From contig NZ_CP134771.1 of the NCBI RefSeq assembly GCF_031880315.1, positions 1,054,001-1,118,000 of the forward strand: 64,000 nt of DNA, in the 5' to 3' direction. The notes beneath the pieces are model-generated. The model searched no databases. It was not told the origin of the DNA and was given only the letters and a program-made list of their open reading frames with translations. The position numbers and the translations under genes were made by a program. Of this stretch, positions 7,436 through 16,379 are shown one piece after another. This DNA comes from Pseudomonas baltica. Its GTDB lineage: Bacteria; Pseudomonadota; Gammaproteobacteria; Pseudomonadales; Pseudomonadaceae. Numbering within the stretch: the first letter of the stretch is position 1; the number at the start of each line of letters is the position of its first letter.

Positions 7436-9712
7436 TCACTTGGCCTGAATTTTCCAGGCGCGGTGAATCTTGGTGTTGCGGGCGAAGTCCGGATCCAGGG
7501 TCTGGGCGGTGATTTCTTCGACGACGTAGCGCGTAGCCAGGTGCTCGTCGAGCTGGAATTTGCGAAAATTATTGGAGAAGTACAGCACGCCGCCCGGCGC
7601 AAGACGCGCGATGGCCAGATCGAGCAATTGCACGTGGTCGCGCTGCACGTCGAACACCCCTTCCATGCGCTTGGAGTTGGAGAAGGTCGGCGGATCGATG
7701 AAAATCAGCTCGAACTCGTCCCGGCAGGCTTGCAGCCAGGCCATGACATCGCCCTGCTCGAGACGGTTCTTGTCGGAGAAACCGTTGAGCGACAGGTTGC
7801 GGCGCGCCCAGTCCAGATAGGTGCGCGACAGGTCGACGCTGGTGGTGCTGCGGGCGCCGCCCTTGGCAGCATGAACGCTGGCGGTCGCGGTGTAGCAGAA
7901 CAGGTTGAGGAAGCGCTTGCCAGCCGCCTCCCGCTGAATACGCAGGCGCATCGGCCGATGATCGAGAAACAGCCCGGTGTCCAGGTAATCCGTCAGGTTG
8001 ACCAGCAGCTTGACGCCGCCCTCGCTGACCTCGGTGAACTGCCCCTGAGCACTTTGGCGCTCGTACTGGCGCGTGCCGCTCTGGCGTTCACGACGCTTGA
8101 CGATCACGCGACTCTTGTCGATCCCCAGGGCCTGGGGAATCGCCGCCAGGGCGTCGAACAGGCGCGCCTGAGCCTTCTCTGGATCGATTGACTTGGGCGC
8201 GGCATATTCCTGCACGTGCACCCAGTCGTGATACAGGTCGATGGCCAGGGAATATTCGGGCATGTCGGCATCGTAGACGCGATAGCAATCAACGCCTTCG
8301 CGCTTGGCCCATTTGCCCAGCGCCTTGAGATTCTTGAGCAGGCGATTGGCAAACATCTGCCCGCCTTCGCTGAGGCGAGGCTGCTCGACCACTGGCGCCG
8401 GAACCGGAGTCGGCTTGACCGGGTTGCCGTTCTTGTTGACCCGCGCATAGGGGTCGACTACGGGGGCGGACTGCTCGACCTGTTCGGCCTGTTCGCGCTC
8501 CAGCTGGCGCTGTTCCGGAGTGCGACGCTCGCCGGTGACGAACTGATCCGGGGTGACCTTGATCAGCAGCAGTTTGCACGGCAAGGCGCCGTTCCAGAAC
8601 GCATACTGTTTGTGGCTGCGAATACCCATGCGCTTGCCCAGATCGGGGGCACCGGTAAACACCGCCGCCTCCCAGTTCAGGCACGCCTGGCGCAGGCGTT
8701 CGCCGAGATTCTGATAGAGGTACAGCAGGCTCGCTTCATCGCCCAACCGCTCGCCGTAGGGCGGGTTGCAGATGACCAGGCCTTTCTGGTTCTGGTCCGG
8801 GCGCGGCTCGAAGGTGGCCACTTCGCCTTGGTAGATCTTGATCCAGTCGCTCAGGCCGGCGCGCTCGACGTTGTTGCGCCCCGGCTGAATCAGCCTTGGA
8901 TCCGCCTCATAACCGCGAATCCAGCTTGGCGTCTTGGCCAGGCCGGCCGCCGCGCGAGCCAGCGCCTCGTCGTGCAGCTTGCGCCACAGGGCCGGCACGT
9001 GGCCGAGCCAGGCGCTGAAGCCCCAGCGCGTGCGCTTGAGGTTGGGGGCCATGTCGGCGGCGATCATGGCAGCCTCGACCAGAAAGGTCCCCACACCGCA
9101 CATCGGGTCGGCCAGCGCGCCGCCCGCCGCAGCAATGCGTGGCCAGCCGGAACGGATGAGGATCGCCGCCGCGAGATTTTCCTTCAGCGGTGCAGCGCCC
9201 TGCTGCAGGCGATAGCCGCGCTGGTGCAGGCTGTGGCCGGACAGGTCGAGGGAAAGGATAGCTTCGCCGCGATCCAGACGCAGGTGCACGCGCAAATCAG
9301 GGTTGAGCTTGTCGACACTCGGTCGCTCGCCGCTGGCGGTGCGCAGTTTGTCGACGATGGCGTCCTTGACCTTCAGGGCGCCGAAGTGAGTGTTGTCGAT
9401 GCCCGAACCGTTACCACTGAACTCGACCGCCAAGGTGCCATCAGGCAACAGATGGTCCGCCCACTCGACATCGTGCACGCCGTGATAGAGGTCTTCAGCG
9501 TCCTTCATCGGGAAGCGCTTGAGTACCAGCAATACGCGGTTACCCAGTCGCGACCACAGGCACAGCCGGTAGGCGGTTTCCATGTCGGCCATGCCGCGCA
9601 CCGCCGAGGTGTGCTCGCGGGCCTCTTCCAGGCCCAGGCCGGTAGCTTCCTCGATGAGCAGGCCTTCAAGGCCTTTGGGGCAGGTGAGAAAGAGTTCAAA
9701 ACGATCCGACAT
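7436..9712 (-). CDS. rlmKL: bifunctional 23S rRNA methyltransferase (m2G2445 and m7G2069)
   Basis: A 758-residue fusion enzyme. The N-terminal RlmL half has a THUMP RNA-binding domain (about 45-155) and a Rossmann methyltransferase with the NPPYGERLG motif near residue 310. The C-terminal RlmK half has an SAM-binding fold (FLNLFCYTATASVHAAKGGA) and a DPPTFSNSKRM motif at about 673. These modify neighbouring helices of 23S rRNA during 50S assembly, using S-adenosylmethionine. Between the halves is a linker rich in Glu, Gln and Pro (about 400-450). Length and domain order match E. coli RlmKL. It is divergent from rmf, another ribosome gene, as in P. aeruginosa. Confidence 0.95.
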   Translation of the reverse strand: MSDRFELFLTCPKGLEGLLIEEATGLGLEEAREHTSAVRGMADMETAYRLCLWSRLGNRVLLVLKRFPMKDAEDLYHGVHDVEWADHLLPDGTLAVEFSGNGSGIDNTHFGALKVKDAIVDKLRTASGERPSVDKLNPDLRVHLRLDRGEAILSLDLSGHSLHQRGYRLQQGAAPLKENLAAAILIRSGWPRIAAAGGALADPMCGVGTFLVEAAMIAADMAPNLKRTRWGFSAWLGHVPALWRKLHDEALARAAAGLAKTPSWIRGYEADPRLIQPGRNNVERAGLSDWIKIYQGEVATFEPRPDQNQKGLVICNPPYGERLGDEASLLYLYQNLGERLRQACLNWEAAVFTGAPDLGKRMGIRSHKQYAFWNGALPCKLLLIKVTPDQFVTGERRTPEQRQLEREQAEQVEQSAPVVDPYARVNKNGNPVKPTPVPAPVVEQPRLSEGGQMFANRLLKNLKALGKWAKREGVDCYRVYDADMPEYSLAIDLYHDWVHVQEYAAPKSIDPEKAQARLFDALAAIPQALGIDKSRVIVKRRERQSGTRQYERQSAQGQFTEVSEGGVKLLVNLTDYLDTGLFLDHRPMRLRIQREAAGKRFLNLFCYTATASVHAAKGGARSTTSVDLSRTYLDWARRNLSLNGFSDKNRLEQGDVMAWLQACRDEFELIFIDPPTFSNSKRMEGVFDVQRDHVQLLDLAIARLAPGGVLYFSNNFRKFQLDEHLATRYVVEEITAQTLDPDFARNTKIHRAWKIQAK

Positions 9713-10119
9713 GTGTCAATCCAAGCCTTGGCAGTCATTGAGGCGGCAAGCGCGTTGCCGTCTCCAGGTTGAGTAAGCGCCCTTCCAGCAAGGCGCCCGC
9801 GTGACACCTTCAAGGTGCCGCACCACCCACAAGTTCGCCAGTACCATCGGACGACGGCCAGCCTGGATTTGTGAGCAGAGTATTCGATTCAGCAACGGCG
9901 AACGGTTGCAATATGACCCTTCGTCGCCAAACATTACGGTGCAAATAGCCATCATTCGCAATGGCACGATGACCCTATAGCAATGCAAGGGCCTGATCAT
10001 ACGGGGTTTGAACGCTGCGAGCGATGACGCAAATTTTTACTTATGGTCAGGACTACAAAATCATTACCGCCTTATGACAAAAAGATCGTTCCCAGCGCCT
10101 GCTCATTTCTTTACAACTC
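9713..10119. other. intergenic region between rlmKL and the rmf leader
   Basis: I find no supportable gene here. Short open frames exist (for example plus-strand 10008-10226), but they have no ribosome-binding site or recognisable sequence. The region should contain the rlmKL promoter and the rmf promoter. A small hairpin (CACCTT-CAAG-GTG) is present near 9807-9820 and is probably not significant. Confidence 0.5.
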
Positions 10120-10252
10120 ATCAAGTCGCCACCGCAACGGGACGACATCCAGGCTCGCGACGCCGGCAGCGAGCGCAGCACCGGCAGAAAGATTCTGCCC
10201 GACCTATTGAGGTCGACGGGACATAACAGTCAACAAGTGAGGGCTACACCCT
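10120..10252 (+). ncRNA. structured leader of rmf, candidate rmf RNA motif
   Basis: The 5' untranslated region of rmf holds four consecutive hairpins: GCTCGC/GCGAGC (10153-10174), GGCAGA/TCTGCC (10183-10199), GACCT/AGGTC (10201-10214) and AGGG/CCCT (10240-10252). The last one ends at the ATG and encloses the GAGGG ribosome-binding sequence. A conserved RNA called the rmf motif is described upstream of rmf in Pseudomonas, and this is the expected place for it. The hairpins are seen directly; identity with that motif, and the exact 5' boundary, are inferred. A folded Shine-Dalgarno suggests control of translation. Confidence 0.6.
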
Positions 10253-10468
10253 ATGAGAAGACTCAAGCGTGATCCGTTGGAAAGAGCATTTTTACGCGGC
10301 TACCAGTACGGTATCCATGGCAAATCCCGCGAGCTTTGCCCTTTTACTCTACCGTCGGTTCGTCAAGCCTGGATCAATGGCTGGCGCGAAGGACGCGGCG
10401 ACAACTGGGACGGTATGACCGGCACTGCGGGGATACACAGGCTCAACGAACTTCACGCTGTCGGCTGA
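10253..10468 (+). CDS. rmf: ribosome modulation factor
   Basis: A 71-residue basic protein that drives 70S ribosomes into inactive 100S dimers in stationary phase. The RMF signature is clear: RDPLERAFLRGYQYGIHGKS near the N-terminus and the QAWINGWREGR segment. The ATG at 10253 is preceded by GTGAGGG, which is folded into a hairpin with the bases just before the start codon. The gene is a single-gene unit closed by a strong terminator at 10538. In other Pseudomonas, rmf is induced by starvation and growth arrest. Confidence 0.96.
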   Translation: MRRLKRDPLERAFLRGYQYGIHGKSRELCPFTLPSVRQAWINGWREGRGDNWDGMTGTAGIHRLNELHAVG

Positions 10469-10537
10469 GCAAGACTGCGAACCGACTTTATTCGTTTAAC
10501 CATGCACGCCCGACCCGGGCGGCGGGCTAGCGCCCAA

Positions 10538-10565
10538 AGGGCCCCTTGATGGGGCCCTCTTTTTT
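10538..10565 (+). terminator. rho-independent terminator of rmf
   Basis: A GC-rich 7-bp stem (GGGCCCC/GGGGCCC, extended by an A-T pair) with loop TTGAT is followed by TCTTTTTT. This is a classical intrinsic terminator for rmf on the plus strand; it also separates rmf from the convergent pyrD. Confidence 0.93.
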
Positions 10566-10608
10566 GCGCCATCCCCCATGATTTCGAGATATGGCGCTGG
10601 CCTCGAAA

Positions 10609-11631
10609 TTACAACGTACGCGCCGCAATGGCGTCCACGCATTCGCGGATCAACGCCGGTCCCTTGTAGATGAAGCCCGAGTAAATCTGCACCAGACTCG
10701 CCCCGGCGGCGATCTTCTCGGCCGCGTGACGCCCTTCGGTGATACCACCCGCAGCAATGATCGGCAACCTGCCGCCCAGCTCCTGAGCCAGCACCTTGAC
10801 GATGTGGGTGCTCTGTTGCAGCACTGGCGCACCGGACAAGCCGCCCGCCTCATCGCCATGGGGCAAGCCTTCGACACCCACACGGCTGAGCGTGGTGTTG
10901 GTGGCGATCACCGCATCCATTCCCGACTCGAGCAGGGCGCTGGCCACCAATGCGGTTTCTTCATCGCTCATGTCCGGTGCGATCTTGATCGCCAGCGGTA
11001 CGTGACGGCCATACTCAAGCGCGAGCTGCTGGCGACGCACCGCCAGCGCATCGAGCAACTGCTTGAGCGACTCGCCGAACTGCAGGCTTCGCAGCCCCGG
11101 CGTATTGGGCGAGCTGACGTTGACGGTCACATAGCTGGCGTGAGCGTAAACCTTGTTCAGGCAGATCAGGTAATCGTCGACTGCGCGCTCTACCGGGGTA
11201 TCGAAGTTCTTGCCGATGTTGATCCCCAACGTGCCACGGTATTTGCTGGCCTGTACCCGAGCGACCAGATTGTCGACGCCCAGGTTGTTGAAGCCCATGC
11301 GATTGATGATCGCGGTCGCGTCCGGCAGACGAAAGATACGCGGCTTGGGATTGCCCGGCTGAGGCCGCGGCGTCACGGTACCGATCTCGACGAACCCGAA
11401 GCCCAACTGGGCGAAGCCGTCGATGGCTGCACCGTTCTTGTCCAGCCCCGCTGCAAGGCCTACCGGGTTGGCGAACTGCAGGCCCATCACCGTGACTGGC
11501 AATGCCGCTGGCGCCTTGGTCAGCAGGCCGTTGAGACCGAGACGGCCACCGGCGCCGATCAGGTCCAGGGACAGGTCGTGGGAGGTTTCCGGGGACAGTT
11601 TGAACAGCAGCTGGCGGGCCAGGTTGTACAT
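10609..11631 (-). CDS. pyrD: dihydroorotate dehydrogenase (quinone), class 2
   Basis: A 340-residue flavoenzyme of pyrimidine synthesis that oxidises dihydroorotate to orotate and passes electrons to the quinone pool. The N-terminal amphipathic helix ([19 protein letters not shown]) is typical of membrane-associated class 2 enzymes. FMN/substrate motifs are visible: [26 protein letters not shown] with the catalytic Ser, and AAGGITEG. The start at 11631 begins that helix; a longer frame to 11688 runs into the oprF terminator region. A -10-like TACAAT lies on the minus strand at 11675-11670. The gene stands alone between two terminators. Confidence 0.96.
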   Translation of the reverse strand: MYNLARQLLFKLSPETSHDLSLDLIGAGGRLGLNGLLTKAPAALPVTVMGLQFANPVGLAAGLDKNGAAIDGFAQLGFGFVEIGTVTPRPQPGNPKPRIFRLPDATAIINRMGFNNLGVDNLVARVQASKYRGTLGINIGKNFDTPVERAVDDYLICLNKVYAHASYVTVNVSSPNTPGLRSLQFGESLKQLLDALAVRRQQLALEYGRHVPLAIKIAPDMSDEETALVASALLESGMDAVIATNTTLSRVGVEGLPHGDEAGGLSGAPVLQQSTHIVKVLAQELGGRLPIIAAGGITEGRHAAEKIAAGASLVQIYSGFIYKGPALIRECVDAIAARTL

Positions 11632-11704
11632 GGGCGCAATGGACTCGGCAAGACGAAATGAGGAAAGGGATTGTAGCAGCCGGCGCACTAAATCGCAGGC
11701 AAAG

Positions 11705-11730
11705 AAAAGCCCGGCCTGAGCCGGGCTTTT
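11705..11730 (-). terminator. rho-independent terminator of oprF
   Basis: A perfect 11-bp stem (AAAAGCCCGGC/GCCGGGCTTTT) with a 4-base loop lies 18 bases past the oprF stop. On the minus strand it is followed by TTTTCTTT. It insulates pyrD from the very strong oprF transcript. Confidence 0.92.
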
Positions 11731-11747
11731 CTGGAGCTGTGGGCTAA

Positions 11748-12803
11748 TTACTTAGCTTGAGCTTCTACTTTAGCTTCTACGCGACGGTTAACGGCGCGGC
11801 CAGCTTCAGTGGCGTTGTCAGCGACTGGACGGGTTTCACCGTAACCGATCGAGTTGACGCGGCTCGACTCAACACCATACTGGTTGGTCAGAACTTGCTT
11901 AACGGCGTTTGCACGGCGCTCGGACAGCTTCTGGTTGTAAGCGTCAGGACCGACGGAGTCAGTGTGACCCTCAACAGTAGTGGTGGTTTGTGGGTACTGC
12001 TTCATGAAGTCAGCCAGGTTTTTGATATCACCGTAGCTGTTAGGCTTGACCACAGCCTTGTTGAAGTCGAACTTGACGTCCAGCTCAACGCGAACGACTT
12101 CAGCCACTGCCGGGCAACCGGTAGCGTCAACGGTGACGTTGGCTGGAGTGTTAGGGCACTTGTCGACGTTGTCGCAAACACCATCGTTGTCGCTGTCGGT
12201 GCAGACATCAGCAACTGGAGCAGGAGCAGGAGCTGCTTCGTGCTTGCCGCCGCTGCCGCCGAAGTTCACGCCCAGGCCAACGGTAGGAGCATAGTCCCAC
12301 TTGCCGTTGTCCAGTTTGTACGAAGCATCAACACCGGCACGAGCGTACAGGTTGTTGGTGAAGTACCACTTGGCGCCAGCGCCGATGGTAGCGAAAGTCG
12401 ACTGATCGCGACCGCTGTGGCCGTCAGCTTCGACGTTGCTCAGGCTCTGGTGAGCGAAGCCACCGGAAACGTATGGACGGATCGAGTCGCCAACAGCACC
12501 GAAGTGGTACAGAGCAGACAGGGAACCGGTGTCACCGTGGATCTTCTGCGAACCGGTACCGTCGTTCGAACGGGTGTAGTTGGTTTTGCCGTAGCCCAGA
12601 ACCAGTTCTACGTCGTCGGTCAGGAAGTAACCGATCGAACCGCCGGCGGTGCGGCCGTCTTCAACGTGCTTGACGCTGTCGTTGTAGTTCTTCGAGTAGA
12701 AAGCTTCGCCTTCTACTGCGCCTTGGCCTTGAGCCAGAACGCCGAAAGAGGTCGCAGCTACCAGCGAACCGATAGCCAGGCCCAAAGTGTTTTTCAGTTT
12801 CAT
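11748..12803 (-). CDS. oprF: major outer membrane porin OprF (OmpA-like)
   Basis: A 351-residue outer membrane protein. A signal peptide covers residues 1-24 (ending GVLAQG). The N-terminal half is an eight-stranded OmpA-like barrel, an Ala-Pro hinge ([10 protein letters not shown]) follows, then a short calcium-type repeat with four cysteines ([18 protein letters not shown]), and a C-terminal OmpA domain binding peptidoglycan ([21 protein letters not shown]). It anchors the envelope and provides slow non-specific diffusion. It lies 107 bases downstream of sigX, whose product is known to raise oprF transcription in P. aeruginosa and P. fluorescens. An extended -10 is visible in the gap, and a strong terminator follows. 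Confidence 0.98.
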   Translation of the reverse strand: MKLKNTLGLAIGSLVAATSFGVLAQGQGAVEGEAFYSKNYNDSVKHVEDGRTAGGSIGYFLTDDVELVLGYGKTNYTRSNDGTGSQKIHGDTGSLSALYHFGAVGDSIRPYVSGGFAHQSLSNVEADGHSGRDQSTFATIGAGAKWYFTNNLYARAGVDASYKLDNGKWDYAPTVGLGVNFGGSGGKHEAAPAPAPVADVCTDSDNDGVCDNVDKCPNTPANVTVDATGCPAVAEVVRVELDVKFDFNKAVVKPNSYGDIKNLADFMKQYPQTTTTVEGHTDSVGPDAYNQKLSERRANAVKQVLTNQYGVESSRVNSIGYGETRPVADNATEAGRAVNRRVEAKVEAQAK

Positions 12804-12866
12804 CCGTTAAATCCCCATCTGGTGATTGTTAGCAGCCTCAAAAAATTCAGAGGCAACTGGTCGGCA

Positions 12867-12875
12867 AGTCTAGCA
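12867..12875 (-). promoter_or_regulatory. candidate extended -10 element of oprF promoter
   Basis: The minus strand reads TGCTAGACT, an extended -10 (TGn plus TAGACT), about 64 bases before the oprF start. No good -35 is evident, as is common for extended -10 promoters. SigX-dependent transcripts could arise further upstream in or before sigX. Inferred from sequence only. Confidence 0.4.
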
Positions 12876-12910
12876 GAACTCGCCGAATGGTTAGAGATAT
12901 TTGCTATGAA

Positions 12911-13501
12911 CTAAGTTTCAGTCATTCCCGCAAATTTTTCTCGTAGCTTGTCCAACGCGCGCTTGTAACGCATTTTGGTGGCGCTCAGACCCATGTGCAT
13001 GATGTCGGCTATCTCCTGAAATTCAAGCTCCGCAACGAATCGCAGCACCAGAATTTCCCGATCTATCGGATTCACATGCACAAGCCAACGGTCAAGACCG
13101 CCCCTTTCTTCTGGCTTGGGCGTCGTCTCCTCGGATGCTTCCTCGACCGGGTCGAGACTCAGGGCATCCAACAAGCGGCGCTTGCGCCTCTCCTTTCTGT
13201 ACTGCGTGATGCACTCGTTGTAGGTGATGCTGTAGAGCCAGGTCTTGAACTTCGACTTACCCTCGAAATTCTTCAAACCGTAAAGCACCTTCAGCATCAC
13301 CTCCTGACAGACATCGTCGGCGTCACGATCGTTCCCTAAATAGCGTGCACAAACGTTGAAGAGGGTGCGCTGATAGCGCCGCATCAGCTCTTCATACGCC
13401 CGCGTCACATGAAACAGTTCGACGTGCGAACGCTCCACCAGCTCCTCATCGGTCAGCTCGCGGGGATCGTAGCGCAAAGGCAGCGAATGTACGTTATTCA
13501 A
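12911..13501 (-). CDS. sigX: ECF sigma factor SigX
   Basis: A 196-residue extracytoplasmic-function sigma factor. Region 2 is seen in MRRYQRTLFNVCARYLGND through the WLYSITYNECITQYR segment, and region 4 in DREILVLRFVAELEFQEIAD with the HMGLSATKMRYKRAL recognition helix. In Pseudomonas SigX controls oprF, membrane fluidity and fatty acid genes and responds to envelope or osmotic stress. The start is TTG at 13501, fitting the family N-terminus (MNNVHSLPLRYDPRELTDEE); no ATG precedes the conserved part. It sits between cmpX and oprF with no obvious terminator on either side, so readthrough into oprF is likely. Confidence 0.96.
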   Translation of the reverse strand: MNNVHSLPLRYDPRELTDEELVERSHVELFHVTRAYEELMRRYQRTLFNVCARYLGNDRDADDVCQEVMLKVLYGLKNFEGKSKFKTWLYSITYNECITQYRKERRKRRLLDALSLDPVEEASEETTPKPEERGGLDRWLVHVNPIDREILVLRFVAELEFQEIADIMHMGLSATKMRYKRALDKLREKFAGMTET

Positions 13502-13588
13502 AACAAGTCGGGCCGGCAGTGTTCAATGTCCGCCACAACCCGGAGATCGGGCCATTTTGCGGCGGCATACATTAGCAGGAATGCCGGG

Positions 13589-14413
13589 TTAGCGGCTACT
13601 CACACGCTGCTCCAGCAAAATCCTGTTCGACAACGACACCAGCTCGCCTTCGTCGGTCAGCAAGGTGGTCTTCACCGTGCCGATCTCCTCAATCTGTCCT
13701 TCGACCTCTCCAACCCGTACGTGCTGACCGACCTGGTACAGCTCGCGCACATAAATGCCGGCAAGGATCTGACTGGCGATATCACGACTGCCCAGCCCCA
13801 TGGCCAGCGCCACAGCCAGACCAACGGTAATCAGCCCGATCACGATCACATGATTGAGCAGGTCGGTCTTGATCTCCAGTTGGCTGATGGCCACCGAGAT
13901 GCTGATGATGATCACCAACCACTGCGCGACACGCCCCAGACCTGCTGAATAGTCGAGCCCGACGCCCTCGGCCGCGCCCCGCACCAGGCCGTTGGCCAGT
14001 TGTGCCAACAGCACACCGACCAGCAGCACCAGCGCACCGGCGAACACCTTGGGCAGATACAGCGCCAGCACGTCGAGGGTCGCCGACACTCGTTGCAGAC
14101 CCAGGGACTCGGCGGCTGAAACAAGGAAAATCAACAGCACGAACCAATAGACGATCTTGCCCACCAGCGTCGAGATCGGCACCTTGATACCGGCGCGGCT
14201 CATCAACTTGGTCAGGCCGGTGCCGCCCATGATGCGGTCCAGGCCGAGTTTGGCCAGCAGCTTGGACAGCAAGGTGTCGAGCAGCTTGGCCACCACGAAC
14301 CCGAGCAGCACCACCACCAGCGCCCCGAACAGGTTGGGGATGAAGTTGGCGATTTTGGTCCACAACGCCGTCATGGCGGTGACCAGGCTCTGCGTCCAGA
14401 GATCGAGTTGCAT
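13589..14413 (-). CDS. cmpX: MscS-family mechanosensitive channel-like protein CmpX
   Basis: A 274-residue inner membrane protein with about five hydrophobic segments, starting with the helix IPNLFGALVVVLLGFVVAKLL and ending with the pore-type helix VIVIGLITVGLAVALAMGLG, followed by a small beta domain (QHVRVGEVEGQIEEIGTV) typical of MscS. Its place directly upstream of sigX, and the preceding crfX, match the crfX-cmpX-sigX-oprF cluster of P. aeruginosa. Work in other species links cmpX to SigX activity and membrane stress, so it may sense tension. It starts only two bases after crfX ends, indicating cotranscription. Confidence 0.92.
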   Translation of the reverse strand: MQLDLWTQSLVTAMTALWTKIANFIPNLFGALVVVLLGFVVAKLLDTLLSKLLAKLGLDRIMGGTGLTKLMSRAGIKVPISTLVGKIVYWFVLLIFLVSAAESLGLQRVSATLDVLALYLPKVFAGALVLLVGVLLAQLANGLVRGAAEGVGLDYSAGLGRVAQWLVIIISISVAISQLEIKTDLLNHVIVIGLITVGLAVALAMGLGSRDIASQILAGIYVRELYQVGQHVRVGEVEGQIEEIGTVKTTLLTDEGELVSLSNRILLEQRVSSR

Positions 14414-14415
14414 AT

Positions 14416-14661
14416 TCAGTCAGCCTTATCTGCGGGTTGCGCAGAGATAGTACGCCGCGATACCGGCGCAACATGCCCGGAACCGTTATTGACCGCAATC
14501 ATGCAGGCCTGCAACCAACGCCCCATCAGGCTGAACAGGTCCTGCGCACCCACCTGACGGTTGGCCGTCTTCAACACCCGGCCCAAAGAGGCATCGTGGT
14601 CGCGAGTGGACGAGGATGCATTGAGCATGTCGCGCAGGGACTCTTCAAACGGATCGACCAT
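14416..14661 (-). CDS. crfX: small conserved protein CrfX
   Basis: An 81-residue soluble protein of unknown function, recognised mainly by context: it lies two bases upstream of cmpX in the sigX cluster, where P. aeruginosa has crfX. The start at 14661 (MVDPFEESLRDML) has GAGGTG at a good distance; a longer frame to 14712 is less likely. No signal peptide, membrane helix or known domain is visible; the middle (DLFSLMGRWLQACMIAVN) could form an amphipathic helix. It is probably expressed with cmpX. Confidence 0.85.
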   Translation of the reverse strand: MVDPFEESLRDMLNASSSTRDHDASLGRVLKTANRQVGAQDLFSLMGRWLQACMIAVNNGSGHVAPVSRRTISAQPADKAD

Positions 14662-14769
14662 GGGCACCTCGCGAATTTCATTCAAAGACGAGCCACGGCC
14701 GCCATGGGTCACATCGACACGGAACGCGCGTCCAATATTTTTGTAACCGCCTGGTTACCTACCGCATGC

Positions 14770-15765
14770 TCACACCCAACGCAAACGCCGAAACAGCCAC
14801 CACTGCCCTACCGCGACCAGCAGCATCAACGAACAGGCAATCTCGAAACCATGGGGGCTTTGCGCCAAAGGAATCGCGCCGACGTTCATGCCCAGCAAGC
14901 CGGTAATAAAGGTCATGGGCAAGAACACCCCGGTCACCACGCCGAAACGGTACATGGTGCGGTTCATGCGCTCGCTGAGGCGTCGATCTTCGGCCTCCAG
15001 CAGCAACCCGATACGTTCACGAGTCAACTCCAGCTCCTCGAGGTAACGAATCAGGCTGTTGTTCAGCTCATTCCAATAGTCGCCGTCGTCGTCTTCGAAC
15101 CACGGCAGTTTGTGGCGCGCCAATTGCGCGTAGATATCGCGTTGCGGGGCCAGAAAACGCCGCAGCCCGGCGGCCCGTCGGCGGAAGTGCAAAAGACTGC
15201 CGTGCTCGGGGGCGTAGCGCTCATCGGCATCGACCTTGTCTTCTTCGTTATCCACGGCCTCGGACAGATCGCCCACCAGCGCCTGGACCTTCTCGGTCAG
15301 GTATTGCGCCAGATACAGGATGACCTCAGAGGCCGTCTTCGGCCCGACACCGGCCTGCAACTGGGTCAGCAGCTCGTCGGTGGCCCGCAGGGGTCGCAAG
15401 CGCAGCGACACGACCCGCTGCGCCTCGGCAAAAATGCGCACCGAAACCATATCCTCGGGCTCGGCTCCGGGATTGAGGTTGACCCCGCGCAAAAACAGCA
15501 GCAACTGGCAGTCCGGCAACGGCAGCAGGCGGGGGCGGGTGTTCTCCTCGAGCAGCAGGTCACAGGTGAACGCATTGAGCCCGCTGCTGGTGCGCAGCCA
15601 GCTCTGGGTCTGTGGATGGCCACGATCCCAGTGCAGCCAAAGGCTCTCGGCCGGCTGCAACACAAGGTCATCGATCTCGGCTCTAGCTATTGCACGCGCA
15701 CCACCCTTGCCGTCCAGCACCAGGGCATGCACCAGCCCCCACTGCGCGTTTTCTTCCTCGAACAT
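14770..15765 (-). CDS. cmaX: CorA/ZntB-family divalent cation transporter CmaX
   Basis: A 331-residue inner membrane transporter of the CorA superfamily. A large cytoplasmic N-terminal domain (about 1-270) is followed by two C-terminal helices; the signature GMNVG follows the first one (FLPMTFITGLLGMNVGAIP). Lack of the MPEL extension and the overall sequence point to the ZntB-like branch rather than true magnesium CorA, so zinc or another cation is possible. ATG at 15765 is chosen over the overlapping GTG at 15771 because GTGGAG is correctly spaced for it. It lies between rraA and crfX as in P. aeruginosa (cmaX). Substrate is inferred, not shown. Confidence 0.88.
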   Translation of the reverse strand: MFEEENAQWGLVHALVLDGKGGARAIARAEIDDLVLQPAESLWLHWDRGHPQTQSWLRTSSGLNAFTCDLLLEENTRPRLLPLPDCQLLLFLRGVNLNPGAEPEDMVSVRIFAEAQRVVSLRLRPLRATDELLTQLQAGVGPKTASEVILYLAQYLTEKVQALVGDLSEAVDNEEDKVDADERYAPEHGSLLHFRRRAAGLRRFLAPQRDIYAQLARHKLPWFEDDDGDYWNELNNSLIRYLEELELTRERIGLLLEAEDRRLSERMNRTMYRFGVVTGVFLPMTFITGLLGMNVGAIPLAQSPHGFEIACSLMLLVAVGQWWLFRRLRWV

Positions 15766-15790
15766 CCTCACTCCACAGCAGTACTACGGG

Positions 15791-16279
15791 TTATTCCGGC
15801 ATTTTCAGCGGTTCCGGCGATACGATAACGCCGTTATTATCGGCGTAGATGAATTCTCCGGGGCGAAACGTGACACCGGCGAAATGCACGACGACATTGA
15901 GGTCGCCGATGCCGCGCTTGTCGGTCTTGCGCGGATGAGTGGCCAGCGCCTGCACCCCGACGTCGAGTTGCGCGATCATGTCGACATCGCGGATGCAGCC
16001 GTAGATCACCAGCCCTTCCCAGTGGTTATGCGCGGCCTTCTCGGCCAGCAGGTCGCCCAGCAGTGCACAGCGCAACGAGCCGCCACCGTCGACTACCAGC
16101 ACCTTGCCTTTGCCATCGAGCTCAACCTGGGACTTGACCAGGGAGTTGTCCTCGAAGCACTTGACCGTGACGATCTCACCGCCAAAGGAGTCGCGACCAC
16201 CGAAATTGCTGAACATCGGCTCCAGCACGGTGACCAGATCGGGATACGCATCGCACAGATCGGGTGTGAGGTAATGCAT
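15791..16279 (-). CDS. rraA: regulator of ribonuclease E activity A
   Basis: A 162-residue protein of the RraA family. The glycine-rich core is visible ([21 protein letters not shown], shortened here to its motif VVDGGGS) and the conserved GCIRDVD segment. RraA binds RNase E and lowers its activity; some family members are instead HMG/CHA aldolases, and the typical Pseudomonas copy could have that activity. ATG at 16279 has AGGAG nine bases upstream. The longer open frame to 16681 overlaps the next gene and is not coding. It is 25 bases before cmaX and probably shares its transcript. Confidence 0.9.
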   Translation of the reverse strand: MHYLTPDLCDAYPDLVTVLEPMFSNFGGRDSFGGEIVTVKCFEDNSLVKSQVELDGKGKVLVVDGGGSLRCALLGDLLAEKAAHNHWEGLVIYGCIRDVDMIAQLDVGVQALATHPRKTDKRGIGDLNVVVHFAGVTFRPGEFIYADNNGVIVSPEPLKMPE

Positions 16280-16379
16280 GGGGTAACTCCTGTCACGCAA
16301 GGATGGGAGACGCGTTTGCAGTCTAGACCTAGTTCGGGCAAATGGTTCTGCGGCGAAGAGGCCGCAACTGCCGATCAAT

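Noticed and set aside
9962..9981. TGGCACG-like sequence resembling a sigma-54 -24 box
   Set aside because: The required TTGCA-type -12 box does not follow at the right spacing.
10008..10226. 72-residue open frame upstream of rmf
   Set aside because: No ribosome-binding site, odd composition, and it overlaps the conserved hairpins of the rmf leader.
11757..12914. 385-residue open frame on the plus strand
   Set aside because: Antisense to oprF; an artefact of the strongly biased codon use of that highly expressed gene.
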